Positions 10,420 to 23,071 are shown, counted from the stretch's first letter. The stretch is DNA of 64,000 nucleotides from Siphonodentalium dalli (GCA_032622095.1 CP136063.1:279797426-279861425), one strand, 5' to 3'. Numbers and translations: made by a program. Notes: a model not told the origin generated them from the sequence alone.

Positions 10420-13400
10420 ATTTCGGCCAATTTGGCCGGTTACTTCATGTGACTTTTTCATCTGACGTGTGTGTCGGAATAATGATATGGAGGATTTATG
10501 TAAATGTTAGCCCAAACTACATTTCCAAGTAACGATGGTTTTGTTGTTTATTTTGAGGAATAATACCGCGTCAGATGAATTCAGCCCAAATATGTTAACA
10601 GTTGTCGTGTAGAACATTCGGAGTAAGTTAGCGTTATTTAGTATTTGTGGATGTCCTTCAACATGGGGAAAATAGACTACTGCGCTTGAACGAGCATGTG
10701 AATTGTCGTTTTTAATGTATAGCAACTTTATAATCAATAACAGAGGCATTCTCTGTCAAATAAGGTCGCTCTATTTACGATACCAATTGGGGAACTTTGT
10801 GAATTAAATTACGCGTAAACTTAACCTGCTGCAAATAGAAAAGGTGTCGGAATCGGTGTACTCGCCTCATGGCTAACTCGCCCCAATCGGCGAGTGCCAA
10901 CTCGGAATAAAAGGCCAACTCGGAATAAAAGATGCATACGGGGTGTTATATGGCGTTTGGTCCGTTGTTTCTCAATGAATATTATTGAAATTTGGTGTAT
11001 ATGTCCGGGCTGGGACATGGAATACAACAACGTTTGAATTGTTTTTAAATTTACAAATTTGTTGATTTTATTCATTTTGTTTTCGTTCTGAAACACACTA
11101 TAAAGTGTATATAATATAATAACGAACACGAGACATACATAATTTATAAACTATTAACAAAAGATATCAATTCAATACATGACAAAGATGACTCAGTGGA
11201 GTTTATAAAGTGAACATAAAAACATTGAGGTAAGAATCTTTTTAAGGAATTCAACTTTATTTAATGATAATAAACACATAACTTAAAATAACAAACATGA
11301 GACATACATGATTTATAAACTGTTAACAAAAGATATCAAACTCAATACATGACAAAGATGACTCAGTGAAGTTTATAAAGTGAACATAAAAATATTAAGG
11401 TAAAAATCTTTTTAAGCATTACTAAACCGTTTAGCACAGTCCACTTCACTCATCCGATCATCACTAAACTTGATATTTATCTTGATATTGATCTATCAGA
11501 TGAGAGCTATCAAATATTTTTTTTATTTTATAGGAAAAAATGGTCGCCAGCGGCCATATTACATTTACGTTATATGTTATCGCGTCATGTCGATATCTAG
11601 TATTAGTTAGAAATTTCACCTTTCCAGATTCATAATTGCTCCATTGACTGTAACAGATGGAATTATTCCCCTCTTCGGATAGAGTGTCACTGAAACTTTA
11701 TTTTGTCAGACTGTCTGTATAGTCACTGATTATATATGGCAATAATCTGTAATAAGATGTAGCACTATTTTATTTTATATTTACATGCAGTGCTGTTTTT
11801 ATACAACAATTCTAATCCCCCTAGATCATCATGTGATCGACCATACATCGCGCGAGGACCTGGTTGAATTAAGGGGGGTTTTATGGATAACTTCTGTCCT
11901 CAAGCTAGATTATACTTATGACATTTAATGGCATGTTTCTAACGTGGAGGGTTAGATATGCTTGAGACACCAACACTCTTCAATTCACACCAAGTTATCA
12001 GCTGTCATATTCGGATATTAGAACCGATAGCCATGATATATGGTTTATTTTGTGTATACTAGTAATATTGTTATTTTCAGTACCTTTATATACCAGTACT
12101 GTGTATAACAATGCATATAAATTAATCCATGTATACATGTATATTGATTCAACGGATTCAGTGGTTTTGTCCATAAGTCTATCAAATATGCGGGGAAAAC
12201 ATGGCCACAAGCAGTACACCCTGTTAAATTTCGAATTTGAATCAATTGGCGCACCCTGCAGCCAGCTTTTATTGGAGAACTTTTTCTCACGTGGATAGTT
12301 TGGGTCACCGCTAGATGTGAGCCATGTTTTGTTCTCAAGCTGTCCTTGTGAAGACATCACTGCCAGCGGTGATCTGGAATTTTACTATTTTTATGGCTAA
12401 ATAATTTGGTTGATCCTACAGACGACACCCCTTGTCCGATCGTCACCAGATTCCACAATGATCTTCTGGATAACCAGGGTGAGAGTAATCTAATTTTCCC
12501 GAATTTCGTTAAAAAACATTACCACAGGCAGCAATTTGGTATCTTACTGTTTGATCCTCTTTTGCGTGACTGAATTGTTTAGCAACTGTACAGTCATATC
12601 CCTCATCTGATAGTCACCACACTTTATATTGATCTTCGGGCTGACAACTAGATGGGAGCTATCGAATGCTTTGAATTTTTTTGGAAAACATTGTCGCCAG
12701 CAGTCATCTTCTATTTTGGTTTTTATATACATGTATATCTCTTCATTCGGATAGTCAGTATTACGTAGGTACTTCAACTTTCCGCATTCCTGTCATCATT
12801 TGAAATATAAAAATTTACCTGATACCATGCACCCTTCAAAATTTGTTTCGTCGTATCTATTTTAATGACCCGTATGGTAATATTGATACAGATATATTTG
12901 TCAAACATTTCTTTGTACAATATACAGGTATTTAGTTTGTAACTAAATCTAGAAATATATAATAGTAGCTGGTGGACCCTACTTCGTCCGGGATGTTCCC
13001 CTCTGATTTTCGGAGAATTGCGCGATTTAACCTTGAATTGACCATTTTAAAGGTGAACGTCATGTCGGGTCACGATTTGACCCGTCCAAAACACTCCCCG
13101 GACAAAAGTCACGACAAAAATACCCGTCGAAATCCGCCCGGCTTTACCCGATTTGACCTTGAATTGACAATTTTGAATGTCAAGATCAGGTCAGGGTCAT
13201 AATTTGACCCACCCGAAACACTCCTGGGACAAAAGTAACAGTAGGTATTATATTTCGTTGAAATACTTCCGTTTTACCAGATTTGACCTTGAATTGATCT
13301 TTTTGAATGTCAAAGTCAGGTCGGGATCAAGATTTGACCCGTCCAAATAGTCCAGAAACATGCCTACATCAGCACGTTCGAGAACATGGTCCCACGTGAA

Positions 13401-13700
13401 ATTGGACCCGTCCATATTGCTCCCGGGATCGAAGTAGTCCTACACACAATTTTTTAGTCGGATCGGTCAAGGTCCAGAAACATGCCTATGAGCGAGGTCA
13501 AGTTGACACGTTAAATACCAAATCCGAGTCGGATCAGTCGAGCAGTGTTAGAGTCTATAACACATACACACATGCATTCATGCATACACACATACATACA
13601 GACAGGTGTTCCAAAATGTATAATCGATAGCTACAACAATTATATGGTAGATAGTTCACGGCCGACCTGATGCATGCATCTTAGTTTTCTTGTACCATAC
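10420..13700 (+). repeat. left arm of a ~3.3 kb inverted duplication
   Basis: Sequence from 'cggccaatttggccggtta' (10421) to the 'catcttagttttcttgt' junction near 13695 reappears reverse-complemented at 29145-32560. Part A (10420-12960) is non-coding and contains two or three degenerate units of about 150-200 bp around 'gagagctatcaaat' and 'ggtcgccagc'. Part B (12964-13700) is a member of the AAGGTCAAGGTCA family. The A-B junction, 'gtaactaaatctagaaatat', is the same in both arms, so A plus B moved or was duplicated as one unit. Relative to the right arm, B here lacks about 225 bp. Confidence 0.9.
12964..13700 (+). repeat. AAGGTCAAGGTCA-family repeat (part B of the inverted unit)
   Basis: Begins 'tagtagctggtggacccta', carries tandem units with 'tttgaatgtcaaggtcagg'-type cores, a CATA-rich microsatellite near 13563-13600, and ends at 'gcatgcatcttagttttctt'. 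Close copies in reverse orientation lie at 21110-22085 and 29145-30118. Confidence 0.85.
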
Positions 13701-15218
13701 TGACATGTCATTTAGTGTACACGTGCATGCTTCCCACAAATTACGCCACACTGTGATCCACTGTGTTACGGTAATCGTTTGGATTTGACACTTACTTGGA
13801 GCTGTTAATAGTGAGTTCTGATTGTCGCTACTGATGTGGAATCTTGTGGTTGCGGGAAATGTGAAGTCCACGCCAAGGAATCGGTCACTATTATTCGATG
13901 ATATTTATTACACGATCCTACCCAAATTCCATTCGATAAACCCATTCTATAAATTGTAATATGCAACCTTCGTTGCATAGCAGGAAATAGTGCCAGGTGA
14001 TCTTTCACTTCCGGTTTGTCGTCCGTTTTCATTCCATACGCTACGTCTCAAAATACTATGGCTTCCAGTATTTCTCCAACAAACTATAATGAATGAAGAG
14101 TTTGAAAATATATGTCATTAAATATACGCCATTAAATACATCAGAGTCATTATTTATCTGGTAATATTTCTTATTACGCGGGCAAACATGCCATTTGTTG
14201 ATTTAAGTATGTTTTTCGAGGTTTTGGATCACGCAATAAATATAATCTACAACTCGACCCAGTGTATAGCGTCCAGTAAATTAGGTCTGTATCTAATTTA
14301 CAGGACTCGTTTTGTATTGGATCAATGTGTGTCCATGGCTCCCTAATATGTATACCATCTCCGGTTGAAATCAGAACTGATTATACCATGCCGCACACAC
14401 TTAAACAAACAGATATGTTCCTAACAGCATCGGTTTGCCCCACCAAAATCACATAGAAAATCAGCAGGACCCACCAGCATCATAGTAAATTAGCAGGACC
14501 ATTCAATCGGGGGCGTCATGATAATTTTGGGCTCATGCCGTTTGGTCAATAATATAATTGTCAACAGATATAAACTTTTCCATTTGTTTGTTGATATCAG
14601 TGTATCTATCTAGATGGATACTAATTGATACTTTATTTGATAAGCATGATTACACTTTTATAAAAATCAACTGTAATAGTTATCTATATATAGAAGAGTA
14701 GGATATGTCTGTCTGTCTCTATTTATCTCCCAGACCTCTGGAGCGATTACAACCAAACTTGACGTGGTGTCACGGGATACCCTGGTGAATGTTATGACGG
14801 CGTTAGTTTTTCATAATTTTAATCTTAAAAATTAATTAAATAAATAAAAAAAAATTAAATTGAGCAAGAAGCTCAATCTAAAAAAAAAAAATGGAAAAAA
14901 AGTGAGAAACGCACAAAGGGGCCGCCGCTGAATAAAGACTCTGTTTAATATAAAATAACTCCGTTATAAAAAATACATTGGTCTATTATTAATCTAGATG
15001 GTGTTCAGGAAAAAGAGTAGACGACAGATAATACATGTACAAGTGCAGAATGAGACATATATTTATTGGAGGGAAATGTTCAGATAATAAGTTCAACACT
15101 CACCTATGGTCGTTTGTTGAACTTATCATGTGAACATTTTCTAAGGGAACTAATGAGCATTTAGAAATGTTTCAACAACTAAAATGTTAAATTTTAAAGG
15201 GTTTCTATTTCTTTCCAG
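13701..15218. other. no gene assigned; upstream of an exon
   Basis: Presumably intron or 5' flank of the gene whose exon starts at 15219. I looked for a phase-compatible upstream exon (ending one base into a codon) and found none I would defend. A-rich runs occur at 14840-14900. Confidence 0.4.
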
Positions 15219-17485
15219 GAGAATTAAAGGGACAGTTCTCAAGCTACGCAGGACAAAATTTCTGGGAAGCTGAAACTCTGGCCAACGTCACGGCCGCTTT
15301 ACAGCAGGTGACGCTGATGGGCGGGCTTAACACTGGCCCCGCCATCCCTGCCAATCAAATCTCAGAGGAGCTGCCTTTGTCGTATGCAGCACTCACCACG
15401 GCAGGTTTCAATTTCCCATACGTCACCGCAGTCGGCCAATGCACATACTGCTCCGATAACTTTTTTGTTGTCAGAAATAAAAGTTCTATCGTTGATCACG
15501 TGGGAGCCAAAGGAGCAGCTATCTCCAACAGTAAGGTGAGTATCTCAGATTCTTCTCAATTTAACCGTTAACCCTTTACCCAACAGAACGTCACTGTGCC
15601 AATGCATTCTCTTATATATGCGAGTCGACCATAGGTCGCCTCGCATATATAAGAGAATGCATTGGCTTAACACATTAAAAATTATAAAATTGTTAAAGAA
15701 TGTAAGAAAAAATGGCCAATGCATTCTCTTATATATGCGAGGCGACCTATGGTCGACTCGCATATATAAGAGAATGCATTGACACAGGGCTAACTGTAAC
15801 TATCACAATGTGGTCAAGGAGCCGGTTCCAATGCTATCCATATTTGTATGGTTCTATTGAGACAGACCGAAAATATTTTAGGCTGTTGAAGCTTTATTTG
15901 GCCGGTTTTGGCCGGTTTGTTGGGTAAAGGGTTTTAACCGTTGACTCTCAAGTGGATGACAATCTGCGGGATAGGACGGGATGCGGGACAGAATGACAAT
16001 CTACGGTACATGGTTTGTATTTGCGTGGGACGGCCGATATCTCGAAAAATATATGATGTAGAGTGCTCCTTTTGGTGTCTAACAAAAGCCCGATCTTCGC
16101 CCTAATCAATGGCATTCACCCGCCACTCACCGGACAACCGATGTTTCATTACTCGACAAAAAAACTGACCTACCCTAAAACTGCCAGCGGGACAGCTGTA
16201 GAATTGCGATTTTACAGCGAAAAAGCTATGTCTTGTGTCCCTTTAAAGTTTACCATTTCTTTATTAAATACCTGTTGAGTATAGATCCCTATAATGAAAT
16301 GATCAGATAATTACTATAATTTATCAGAACATTTCAAGCCAATGAATAACATTTCTTCTGCGCTTATTTGCGTGTATGTATGTCATCATATTCTGCCTAA
16401 AGATCCGCCAAATGAAAAATACTATTGTCTATACTTTAAAAAAAAAGTTGGTATTGTACATGTACTGGGTATACGATTTTTTTTCTCCGAAATTCTTATT
16501 TTCTTAAGCTGCCATTAATTCCTATAGCGGCGATATACTGGTAGTCCGTTTATTCTATACACGCGCGTGTATTCACAAAAATATAATCGCACAAACACGA
16601 CGTATACTTTTATCCGTGTATTTAGCCATTTTTGTGTGTGCCGGTGGTTGGTCGCCTAACCCAGTGGGGTGAAGCAGAAGATCACTCGATATTTTCGACC
16701 ATCCCGGGCTCTTCGTTCCATCTACCCCCCCCCCCGGTGTACGTGGTATCACCAGACCCGAAGGTATCGCCAAAGCAGACCATGCGGTTTTGATAAATGA
16801 ACATATCTACCTTCAGATGAATCTATATTTCTCCCAGTTGAGTGGTGATATCCACTATTCAAAACAAAATTTCGTAAAGCGGAATGTTCCCTCAATGGGA
16901 TAGCGACCATAGTTTGCTCTCATCCCAATAAATTTAATGGAAATTCCGGCTCATTTCCGATTTTATCATAAATAGTAGACACTTTTTGACGTTAGGTAGT
17001 TGGTTTGAAACATAATTATCAGCCATTGGCCGTGGATAATGCGTGTATCAAAAATATATTTTTAATTAGCCATAAAATTGTCTAGCCTACAGAGCTAATA
17101 AAACACGTTCCGGTGCCAATCACACGGAAACGTCGTGAACTGATACGGACCACCGATCGTCCAAAACCGCGACATACGAATACAGAGCGCATGGTTTGAC
17201 GAGTACGAATACAGAGCGCATGGCTTGACGAGTACGAATACAGAGCGCATGGCTTGACGAGTACGAACCTTTGAACGTATTTTGTTTGTGTATATCTCGC
17301 ATATATAACCATGTGTACAATACACAGGCTTCCTGCATCTGGCCGTACATTTTATTTAATTCAGTGTATTCACGTTGATTTTTTTCCTGTTTCAGAAAGT
17401 ATTATCAGGCAAGTTTACTGCACGCGGAAGTACCACCAAACTGACGTTATCCGACCATTATGGTGTGGAGGCTACTATCGGATAG
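15219..17485 (+). CDS. last two exons of an unrecognised gene
   Basis: Penultimate exon 15219-15535: the acceptor 'ctatttctttccag' is followed by an open frame beginning at 15221 (two bases complete a split codon) and ending at a strong donor AAG/gtgagt. Last exon 17396-17485: the acceptor 'tttttttcctgtttcag' is followed, in the matching phase, by 29 codons and TAG at 17483-17485. ATTAAA at 17502-17507 may be the polyadenylation signal. The encoded 134-residue C terminus contains 'GQFSSYAGQNFW', 'LMGGLNTGPAIP', 'GQCTYCSDNFF' and ends 'DHYGVEATIG'. It has one close Cys pair, no transmembrane segment and a possible N-glycosylation site (NVT). GC content is higher than in the flanks, as expected for coding DNA. 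I do not recognise the family. Upstream exons lie outside what I can identify. The 1.86 kb intron contains a miniature element. Confidence 0.7.
15572..15931. mobile_element. miniature TTAA element with two hairpins, copy 2 (in the intron)
   Basis: Same ends (CCCTTTACCCAACAGAA ... TTGTTGGGTAAAGGG) and same two opposed hairpins (about 15600-15665 and 15716-15781) as the copy at 9736. The left flank is TTAA (15568-15571). The right flank reads GGG then TTTTAACCG, so the target duplication looks altered; both flanks share 'TTAACCGTT'. The inter-hairpin spacer is shorter than in copy 1. It lies 36 bp inside the intron that follows exon 15219-15535. Confidence 0.85.
15940..17395. other. intronic sequence, no further gene
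   Basis: Remainder of the intron between the exons ending at 15535 and starting at 17396. It holds a three-unit tandem repeat of about 30 bp ('acgagtacgaatacagagcg') around 17185-17270 that opens spurious frames on the minus strand. No other supported gene. Confidence 0.55.
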
Positions 17486-17582
17486 GTCAGACAAATGTGT
17501 TATTAAATTTATATTACAAGAAGTTGAGTTAGTTATCTATATACAAAACCCAATGCCTGTCCGTACGATTTTCGCACGTTAA

Positions 17583-17930
17583 CCCTTTACCCAACAGAAC
17601 GGCCCTGTGCCAATGCATTCTCTTATATATGCGAGTCGACCATAGGTCGCCTCGCATATATAAGAGAATGCATTGGCTTAACACATATTAAAAATGATAA
17701 AATTGTCAAAGAATGTAGAAAAATATTATAAAAATTGTTAAAAAATGTAAGAAAAAATGGTCGACTCGCATATATAAGAGAATGCATTGGCACAGGGCAT
17801 AACTGTAACCATCACAATGTGGTCAATGAACCGGTTCCAATGATATCCATATTTGTATGGTGTTATTGAGACAGACGGAAGATATTTTAGGCTGTTGAAG
17901 CTTTATTTGGCCGTTTTGTTGGGTAAAGGG
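17583..17930. mobile_element. miniature TTAA element, copy 3, second hairpin half lost
   Basis: Flanked by TTAA at 17579-17582 and 17931-17934, with ends CCCTTTACCCAACAGAA and TTTGTTGGGTAAAGGG. The left hairpin is complete (about 17611-17677). Of the right hairpin only the outer arm remains ('ggtcgactcgcatatataag' onward), so it cannot fold. Inserted about 100 bp past the stop codon of the gene ending at 17485. Confidence 0.88.
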
Positions 17931-17934
17931 TTAA

Positions 17935-18575
17935 TAACATCTCACACACACGTCATATTTAGTAAAACCTGAGACCGAACGTGTTTCATAAAGGTCGGAA
18001 ACTGGTCCCCTTTCCTTGTCATCTGTCGTATAATTAACTATACAGATAATTAGCCCCGAAACCCAGCCTCATATTTTTAGTAAGACACACGTGTATTATA
18101 GACACGTGCGGTGACGTAAGAGTTTAGCGCAATGATATCGATGTCATGCAATGCCGGAACTTTATTAACATAATAATTATGATATTCAATTTGTGCTGGG
18201 TTATTTTGTGTTGACTGTGAGAAAAACATGGTGACATTAAAGGGTTCTTGAACAATTTTGTCAACATGAAAAGACATATTTAAAATGGAACAATATATAT
18301 TCTTAAAGGTGTATTTACTTCCGCTTTGGTTGTGGCACGGAAATCAATATTAATTATGTTTAACCGCAGCCGTTTCGAGATCGTTTTTCCTTGCTAAAAT
18401 GTGATTATGTGATAAAAATGGATCTCAAATTCGTCGCAATTATATACCACATTTATTAACCGAGTGCACTAAATTCGATTCCAGCCTCGCTTTTGCGACT
18501 CATTAATTAGAGATCCTCTACGTATTATAAGAAATGCGTAGTTTATATATATAGTGGTCGTAATTTTGTTTTTTA
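17935..18575. other. no gene seen
   Basis: No supported feature. Confidence 0.4.
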
Positions 18576-18942
18576 CCCTGTGCCAATGCATTCTCTTATA
18601 TATGCGAGTCGACCATAGGTCGCCTCGCATATATAAGAGAATGCATTGGCCTAACAATATTTTACAATTTTAATAATTTTTTCTTGTATTCTTTAACAAT
18701 TTTATAATTTCACCCATACAGAGCCCCAGACAAACATGAGCAGACAACACTCTTCTATATGCTTCAATATATGTGTGGGCTACCTGCAGGGTAATGGATG
18801 TTTTTTATTTTATGTCCTAAAAATTGTAAGAAACATTTATTTAAAAAAAATTATAAAAAATTGTTAGGCCAATATATTCTCTTATATATGCGAGGCGACC
18901 TATGGTCGACTCGCATATATAAGAGAATGCATTGGCACAGGG
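18576..18942. mobile_element. hairpin-pair element without the TTAA shell
   Basis: Inverted ends CCCTGTGCCAATGCATTC and GAATGCATTGGCACAGGG are flanked by TA (18574-18575 and 18943-18944). Both ends consist of the same hairpin module found inside the TTAA elements at 9736, 15572 and 17583, but the outer CCCTTTACCCAACA shell is absent and the spacer (about 210 bp) is different. Either an independent TA-target miniature element or a derivative. Confidence 0.75.
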
Positions 18943-18944
18943 TA

Positions 18945-19230
18945 AAAAATGTTTACAGACAGTCCAAAAATCGTTTCGCAGAATTCACGACTGCGAGTCC
19001 ATTTGTGAGAATATAGTGTCTTTAAACTTAGTGCCACTCACGGTAAAGTGATATAGTTATGTTTGCCGTGATAATTTTGTACTTGGACATGTTGTTATCA
19101 ATTCATAGTAAGTCGTAGACTTGGTGATTGACTTCTCGAAACCATACTCGTAACTACGGATATGACAAAACGACAACAGCCATAATGTACACAAATTCTA
19201 GTGACGTAGCACCCTATATTCGTAATTATT
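18945..19230 (+). repeat. dispersed repeat, related to 26095-26445
   Basis: Shares 'gactgcgagtccatttg', 'gtaactacggatat' and 'gtagcaccctat' in the same order and orientation with 26095-26445, at moderate divergence. Non-coding. Confidence 0.7.
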
Positions 19231-19237
19231 ATCAGTA

Positions 19238-19672
19238 GGTTACACTGGTGTAAATACGGTTCCGAGTGACATCTAGCGGATGCGGGAGGAATATATAGGA
19301 GAGAATAAAATAGACACTGGGCCCTGATTGGTCAATAGCCTTGTGTGCTTTTCACATAAAAAAATCATCACACCTCTTCCCTATGAATAACCATTGGCAC
19401 AGGAATTAACCCTTTGTAGTGAAGTTTGAATTTATTGGTGTGGTCTAAAATATGACTGTATTGTTTTATGCGGTTCTGACACTAGTTACGAAAACATAAG
19501 ATTTAAAGGCGAATTCCCTGCTAGACAGACATGATTTTTTTGTGTAAAAAGTTTCCCAAAATGTCAATTATTCAGATTTAAAGAAAATTTTGGACCCAAC
19601 ATTTATATTGCCAACACTATACGCTAAAACGTTAGCACTGAGGCCTATGGAAACATTTACACCAGTGTAACC
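19238..19672. mobile_element. TA-flanked miniature inverted-repeat element, complete copy
   Basis: Ends GGTTACACTGGTGTAAAT and ATTTACACCAGTGTAACC form an 18-bp terminal inverted repeat bounded by TA on both sides (19236-19237, 19673-19674), as for Tc1/mariner-type elements. Interior non-coding, 435 bp. It contains 'attggcacaggaattaaccc', reminiscent of the neighbouring hairpin elements. Confidence 0.85.
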
Positions 19673-19674
19673 TA

Positions 19675-20575
19675 AAGGGAAAAAATAGCTTTTTATCATT
19701 TTTGATTCCTGGGAGTCACTTTAAAGCATTTAAATGCATTTTACAGAGCCTGGTCTTTCAGTCCAATGAATATCTCATGTATGGTGTGGCTATTCTTGGT
19801 GCTGATGTCTTCTTTCACTTACATCAGCCAAAAAAAATAGTAAGATTTTTCATAAAAAATGCCAATTTTTCAAGGTATTTTCAAACATTTTCAAGGTGGT
19901 AATAGTCACATGATAATGCAAATGACCCATAACATGAGCATGTCAACGACACATATATCAATTGTTATAAGAACCTAATCTAACAAGTATTTTGGATTTT
20001 ATAGCCAGTGATATACAGATATATATCATAAAAGTGTGTCATTTCCACTGGTGGGTATGGTCATTTGAAGGTTAATAGCACTAAAACTTGGACACATTTA
20101 AGAAAATGCTTCAGCAATTCAAAGAGAGCATATCTTTATTCAACTAATTCAATATACACCCACATCCAGTTATCTTGGATCACCCTTGCAGACCTGAAAA
20201 TGTTATATTTTATTCTTCAATGTGCTGATAAAGTCATGCGCTTGATGCTCAGCTGATCAGATCTGGACTCAATGACCTCACATCACCAGAAGTTCTCTCA
20301 TGGAAAGAATCTTGTAGAGTCTTCCATAGCTGATCCAAGTTTGCAACACCAGACTCCTAAAACTGAGTGAAAATGGGGCCTGAACATGACTGGTGGTTGA
20401 AAATTGTGCTTTTTTGATGAATAATTTGTTAAAGGGGGTGGGGTTAAATTGTGTGTGATAAATAAAGAACCACAGGAGTGATATTGTTTTTGAACACATT
20501 TTTTCCATTGATGGGCAATTCTGAAGAAATGTAGGGAGTTACAATTATTTCGCGAAAAAGCGGGCTATCGCGTTA
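19675..20575. other. no gene seen
   Basis: AT-rich sequence between two copies of the same miniature element. No supported gene. Confidence 0.45.
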
Positions 20576-20882
20576 GGTTACACAGGTGTAAATAAGGTTC
20601 CGAGTGACATCTAGCGGATGCGGGAGGATTTCCCATAGGTAAAATAACCATTGGCACAGGAATTAACCCTTTGTAGTGAAGTTTGAATTTTTTGGTGTGG
20701 TCTAAAATATCACTATTGTTTTATGCGGTTCTGACACTAGTTACGAAAACATAAGATTTAAAGGCGAATTCCCTGCTAGACAGACATGATTTTTTTGTGT
20801 AAAAAGTTTCCCAAAATGTCAATTTTTCAGATTTAAAGAAAATTTTTGACCCAAAATTTATATTGCCAACACTATACGCTAA
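20576..20882. mobile_element. TA-flanked miniature element, truncated copy
   Basis: Starts TA/GGTTACACAGGTGTAAATAAGG and follows the 19238 copy with an internal deletion of about 85 bp, until 'cactatacgctaa', where it stops short. The right inverted repeat is missing and a LINE remnant follows directly. Confidence 0.85.
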
Positions 20883-21120
20883 TCCACTGTCATTTTGGAG
20901 TATTTGGACATTGCTGAAAAGGCACCCTGGCGCGTCTCAAGCTCTGAAAAATCTCGCTCTACTGCTCAACAGAACTACATTTTCTAATGATCGCACGTGT
21001 CGCGCTTGTGGTAACGGGATACAGAATGACATATTACACGCCCTTCGTTACTATACAGCAGCCAATTCACTTGCCCTTCGGAATTCGTTTTGGGAACACA
21101 TTCTTGACAAGAAAACTAAG
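20883..21120 (+). pseudogene. LINE ORF2 C-terminal relic
   Basis: An open stretch whose translation carries a Cys-Cys-His zinc-knuckle-like tail: 'CRACGNGIQNDILHAL' followed by 'LRNSFWEHIL'. The pattern C-x2-C-x8-H with a hydrophobic run and 'R..FW' is typical of the C-terminal end of non-LTR retrotransposon ORF2 proteins. The expected fourth Cys appears as Tyr. No reverse transcriptase domain is nearby. Cut at its 3' side by the repeat beginning near 21110. Confidence 0.55.
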
Positions 21121-22085
21121 ATGCATGCATCAGGTCGGCCGTGAACTATCTACCATAGAATTGTTGTAGCTATCGATTATACATTTTGAAACACCTGTCT
21201 GTATGTATGTATGTATGTATGTATGTGTGTATGCGTGAATGCATGTGTGTATGTGTTATAGACTCTAACACTGCTCGAATTTGGTATTTAACGTGTCAAC
21301 TTGACCTCGCTCATAGGCATGTTTCTGGACCTTGACCGATCCGACTAAAAATTTGTGTGTAGGACTACTTCGATCCCGGGAGCAATATGGACGGGTCCAA
21401 TTTCACGTGGGACCATGTTCTCGAACGTGCTGATATAGGCATGTTTCTGGACCAATTGAACAATAGTTTGGCCAGACGCTGTATATACTGGGTACTGTCC
21501 AGATGGAGGCGATCACAAAAAAAATCCCTAACTAGCCCGAACGAAGTCGAGTACATCAGCTAGTTTAATATATATTTTGGACATTTGTCTGTCTGTTTGT
21601 CTGTTAGCTATGGCCGGGAAAACTGCCGGACAGATTTGACGAAATTTGATACCTAGGGGAAATTATTTCCAGGGAGTATTTTGGACGGGTCAAATCTTGA
21701 TCCCGACCTGACTTTGACATTCAAAAAGATCAATTCAAGGTCAAATCTGGTAAAACGGAAGTATTTCAACGAAATTTGATACCTACTGTTACTTTTGTCC
21801 CAGGAGTGTTTCGGGTGGGTCAAATCATGACCCTGACCTGATCTTGACATTCAAAATTGTCAATTCAAGGTCAAATCGGGTATAAAGCCGGGCGGATTTC
21901 GACGGGTACTTTTGTCGTGAATTTTGTCCGGGGAGTGTTTTGGACGGGTCAAATCGTGACCCCGACATGACCTTCACCTTTAAAATAGTCAATTCAAGGT
22001 TAAATCGCGCATTTCTCCGAAAATCAGAGGGGAACATCCCGGACGAAGTGGGGTCCACGAGCTACTATTATATATTTCTAGATTT
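21110..22085 (-). repeat. AAGGTCAAGGTCA-family repeat, 975-bp form
   Basis: From 'acaagaaaactaagatgca' to 'tatatttctagatttagtta'. Nearly identical, in the same orientation, to 29145-30120. It contains a (TATG)n tract, 'gaccttgaccgatccgact', an internal CTAGTTTAATATATATTTTGG junction near 21560 and tandem units. After 'gatttagtta' the flank differs from that at 30120, marking a boundary. Confidence 0.88.
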
Positions 22086-22604
22086 AGTTAGTCGGAGACT
22101 AAGACAAACATGTGTAAATGTATGTCAAAACACTTCAATTTGTTTCCAACCTTCTTTACCCGAGCAACGCCGGGTGCCCCAGCTAGTACTAAATAAAATT
22201 ATAATCAGCATTTTCGCACGAATTCAGTTGAACTCTTTTACAACGTTGATTTTGGGTTGTAGGTTTTGCAAAATTCAAGTTACTAGAAAACGAATGATAG
22301 AAAAGATTTAATTTTTTCAGATATTGAAACTATTTTACAACCTGAGAATCTGATGAACTAATTATATATTGAGAGGTGATTTTAATGCAAGAACGGGAGG
22401 GCGGCCCGATTATGTTGCATACTAGGAGGACAATTATATTTCTCTTCCCGAAAGTTATACATTTGACTCTGAATGACAGGGCAACCTAAGATAAAGAATG
22501 CAATACGTTTGGAAAAAGTTTACTTTCGATGTGTAAATCGACTGGATTACGAATTATAATTTATAAATGGTAGGAAGTTTGGAGCTTCGCTCGGAATAGT
22601 AGAG
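22086..22604. repeat. spacer with an independent TE end
   Basis: Contains 'cccgagcaacgccgggtg' followed by 'ccccagctagtac' (22158-22190), a hairpin plus CTAGT terminus of the sort found at the 3' end of many Helitron-like elements. No gene seen. Confidence 0.45.
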
Positions 22605-23071
22605 CGGACAAACTCAAAAAGCTCACTATAGAAGTAGGAGTTTAGTCCATAGGCACCACACACGGGCTTGTGATACATCATTTTGAAGGTTATGTCGTTG
22701 TGCACCGGATAGGATCCGGTGTGTATTATACAAATAATACAAAAGATGATTTTGAGAGGTTTAAGCGGTAAAAATCAGCAAAAATAGCTATTTTTTTTAT
22801 AAAAGAGGTCGTTCCACACCGGGCGCGGGGGAGCGATTTTTACGGTCGTTTTCTGACGTCCGTAGCAGTTCAAAGCGCGCGATTTTTATGTCCACACCGC
22901 AAGCGACTGAAACGTTTCGTCGCGCGCGCGCGATAGTCAGGTTATTATTCTGTGTGTACGCTAATTTCAGGGGAGTCAGGTGGCTGCATGGGGGTACCCC
23001 CACCCACACACTTATGACTAACGTGTAGGGTTTCTACACACAACGTGTAGCCCTGCTACACAACCATTATT

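Noticed and set aside
10116-10420. Any relation of the 'ggccaatttggccgg' palindrome to a promoter
   Set aside because: It marks the edge of the inverted duplication and has a copy at 32545-32560; no gene starts nearby.
11998-12360. 120-codon minus-strand frame, with an inverted copy at 30601-30963
   Set aside because: Present in both arms of the inverted repeat, but with no recognisable domain and no splice or start support; likely chance in AT-rich DNA.
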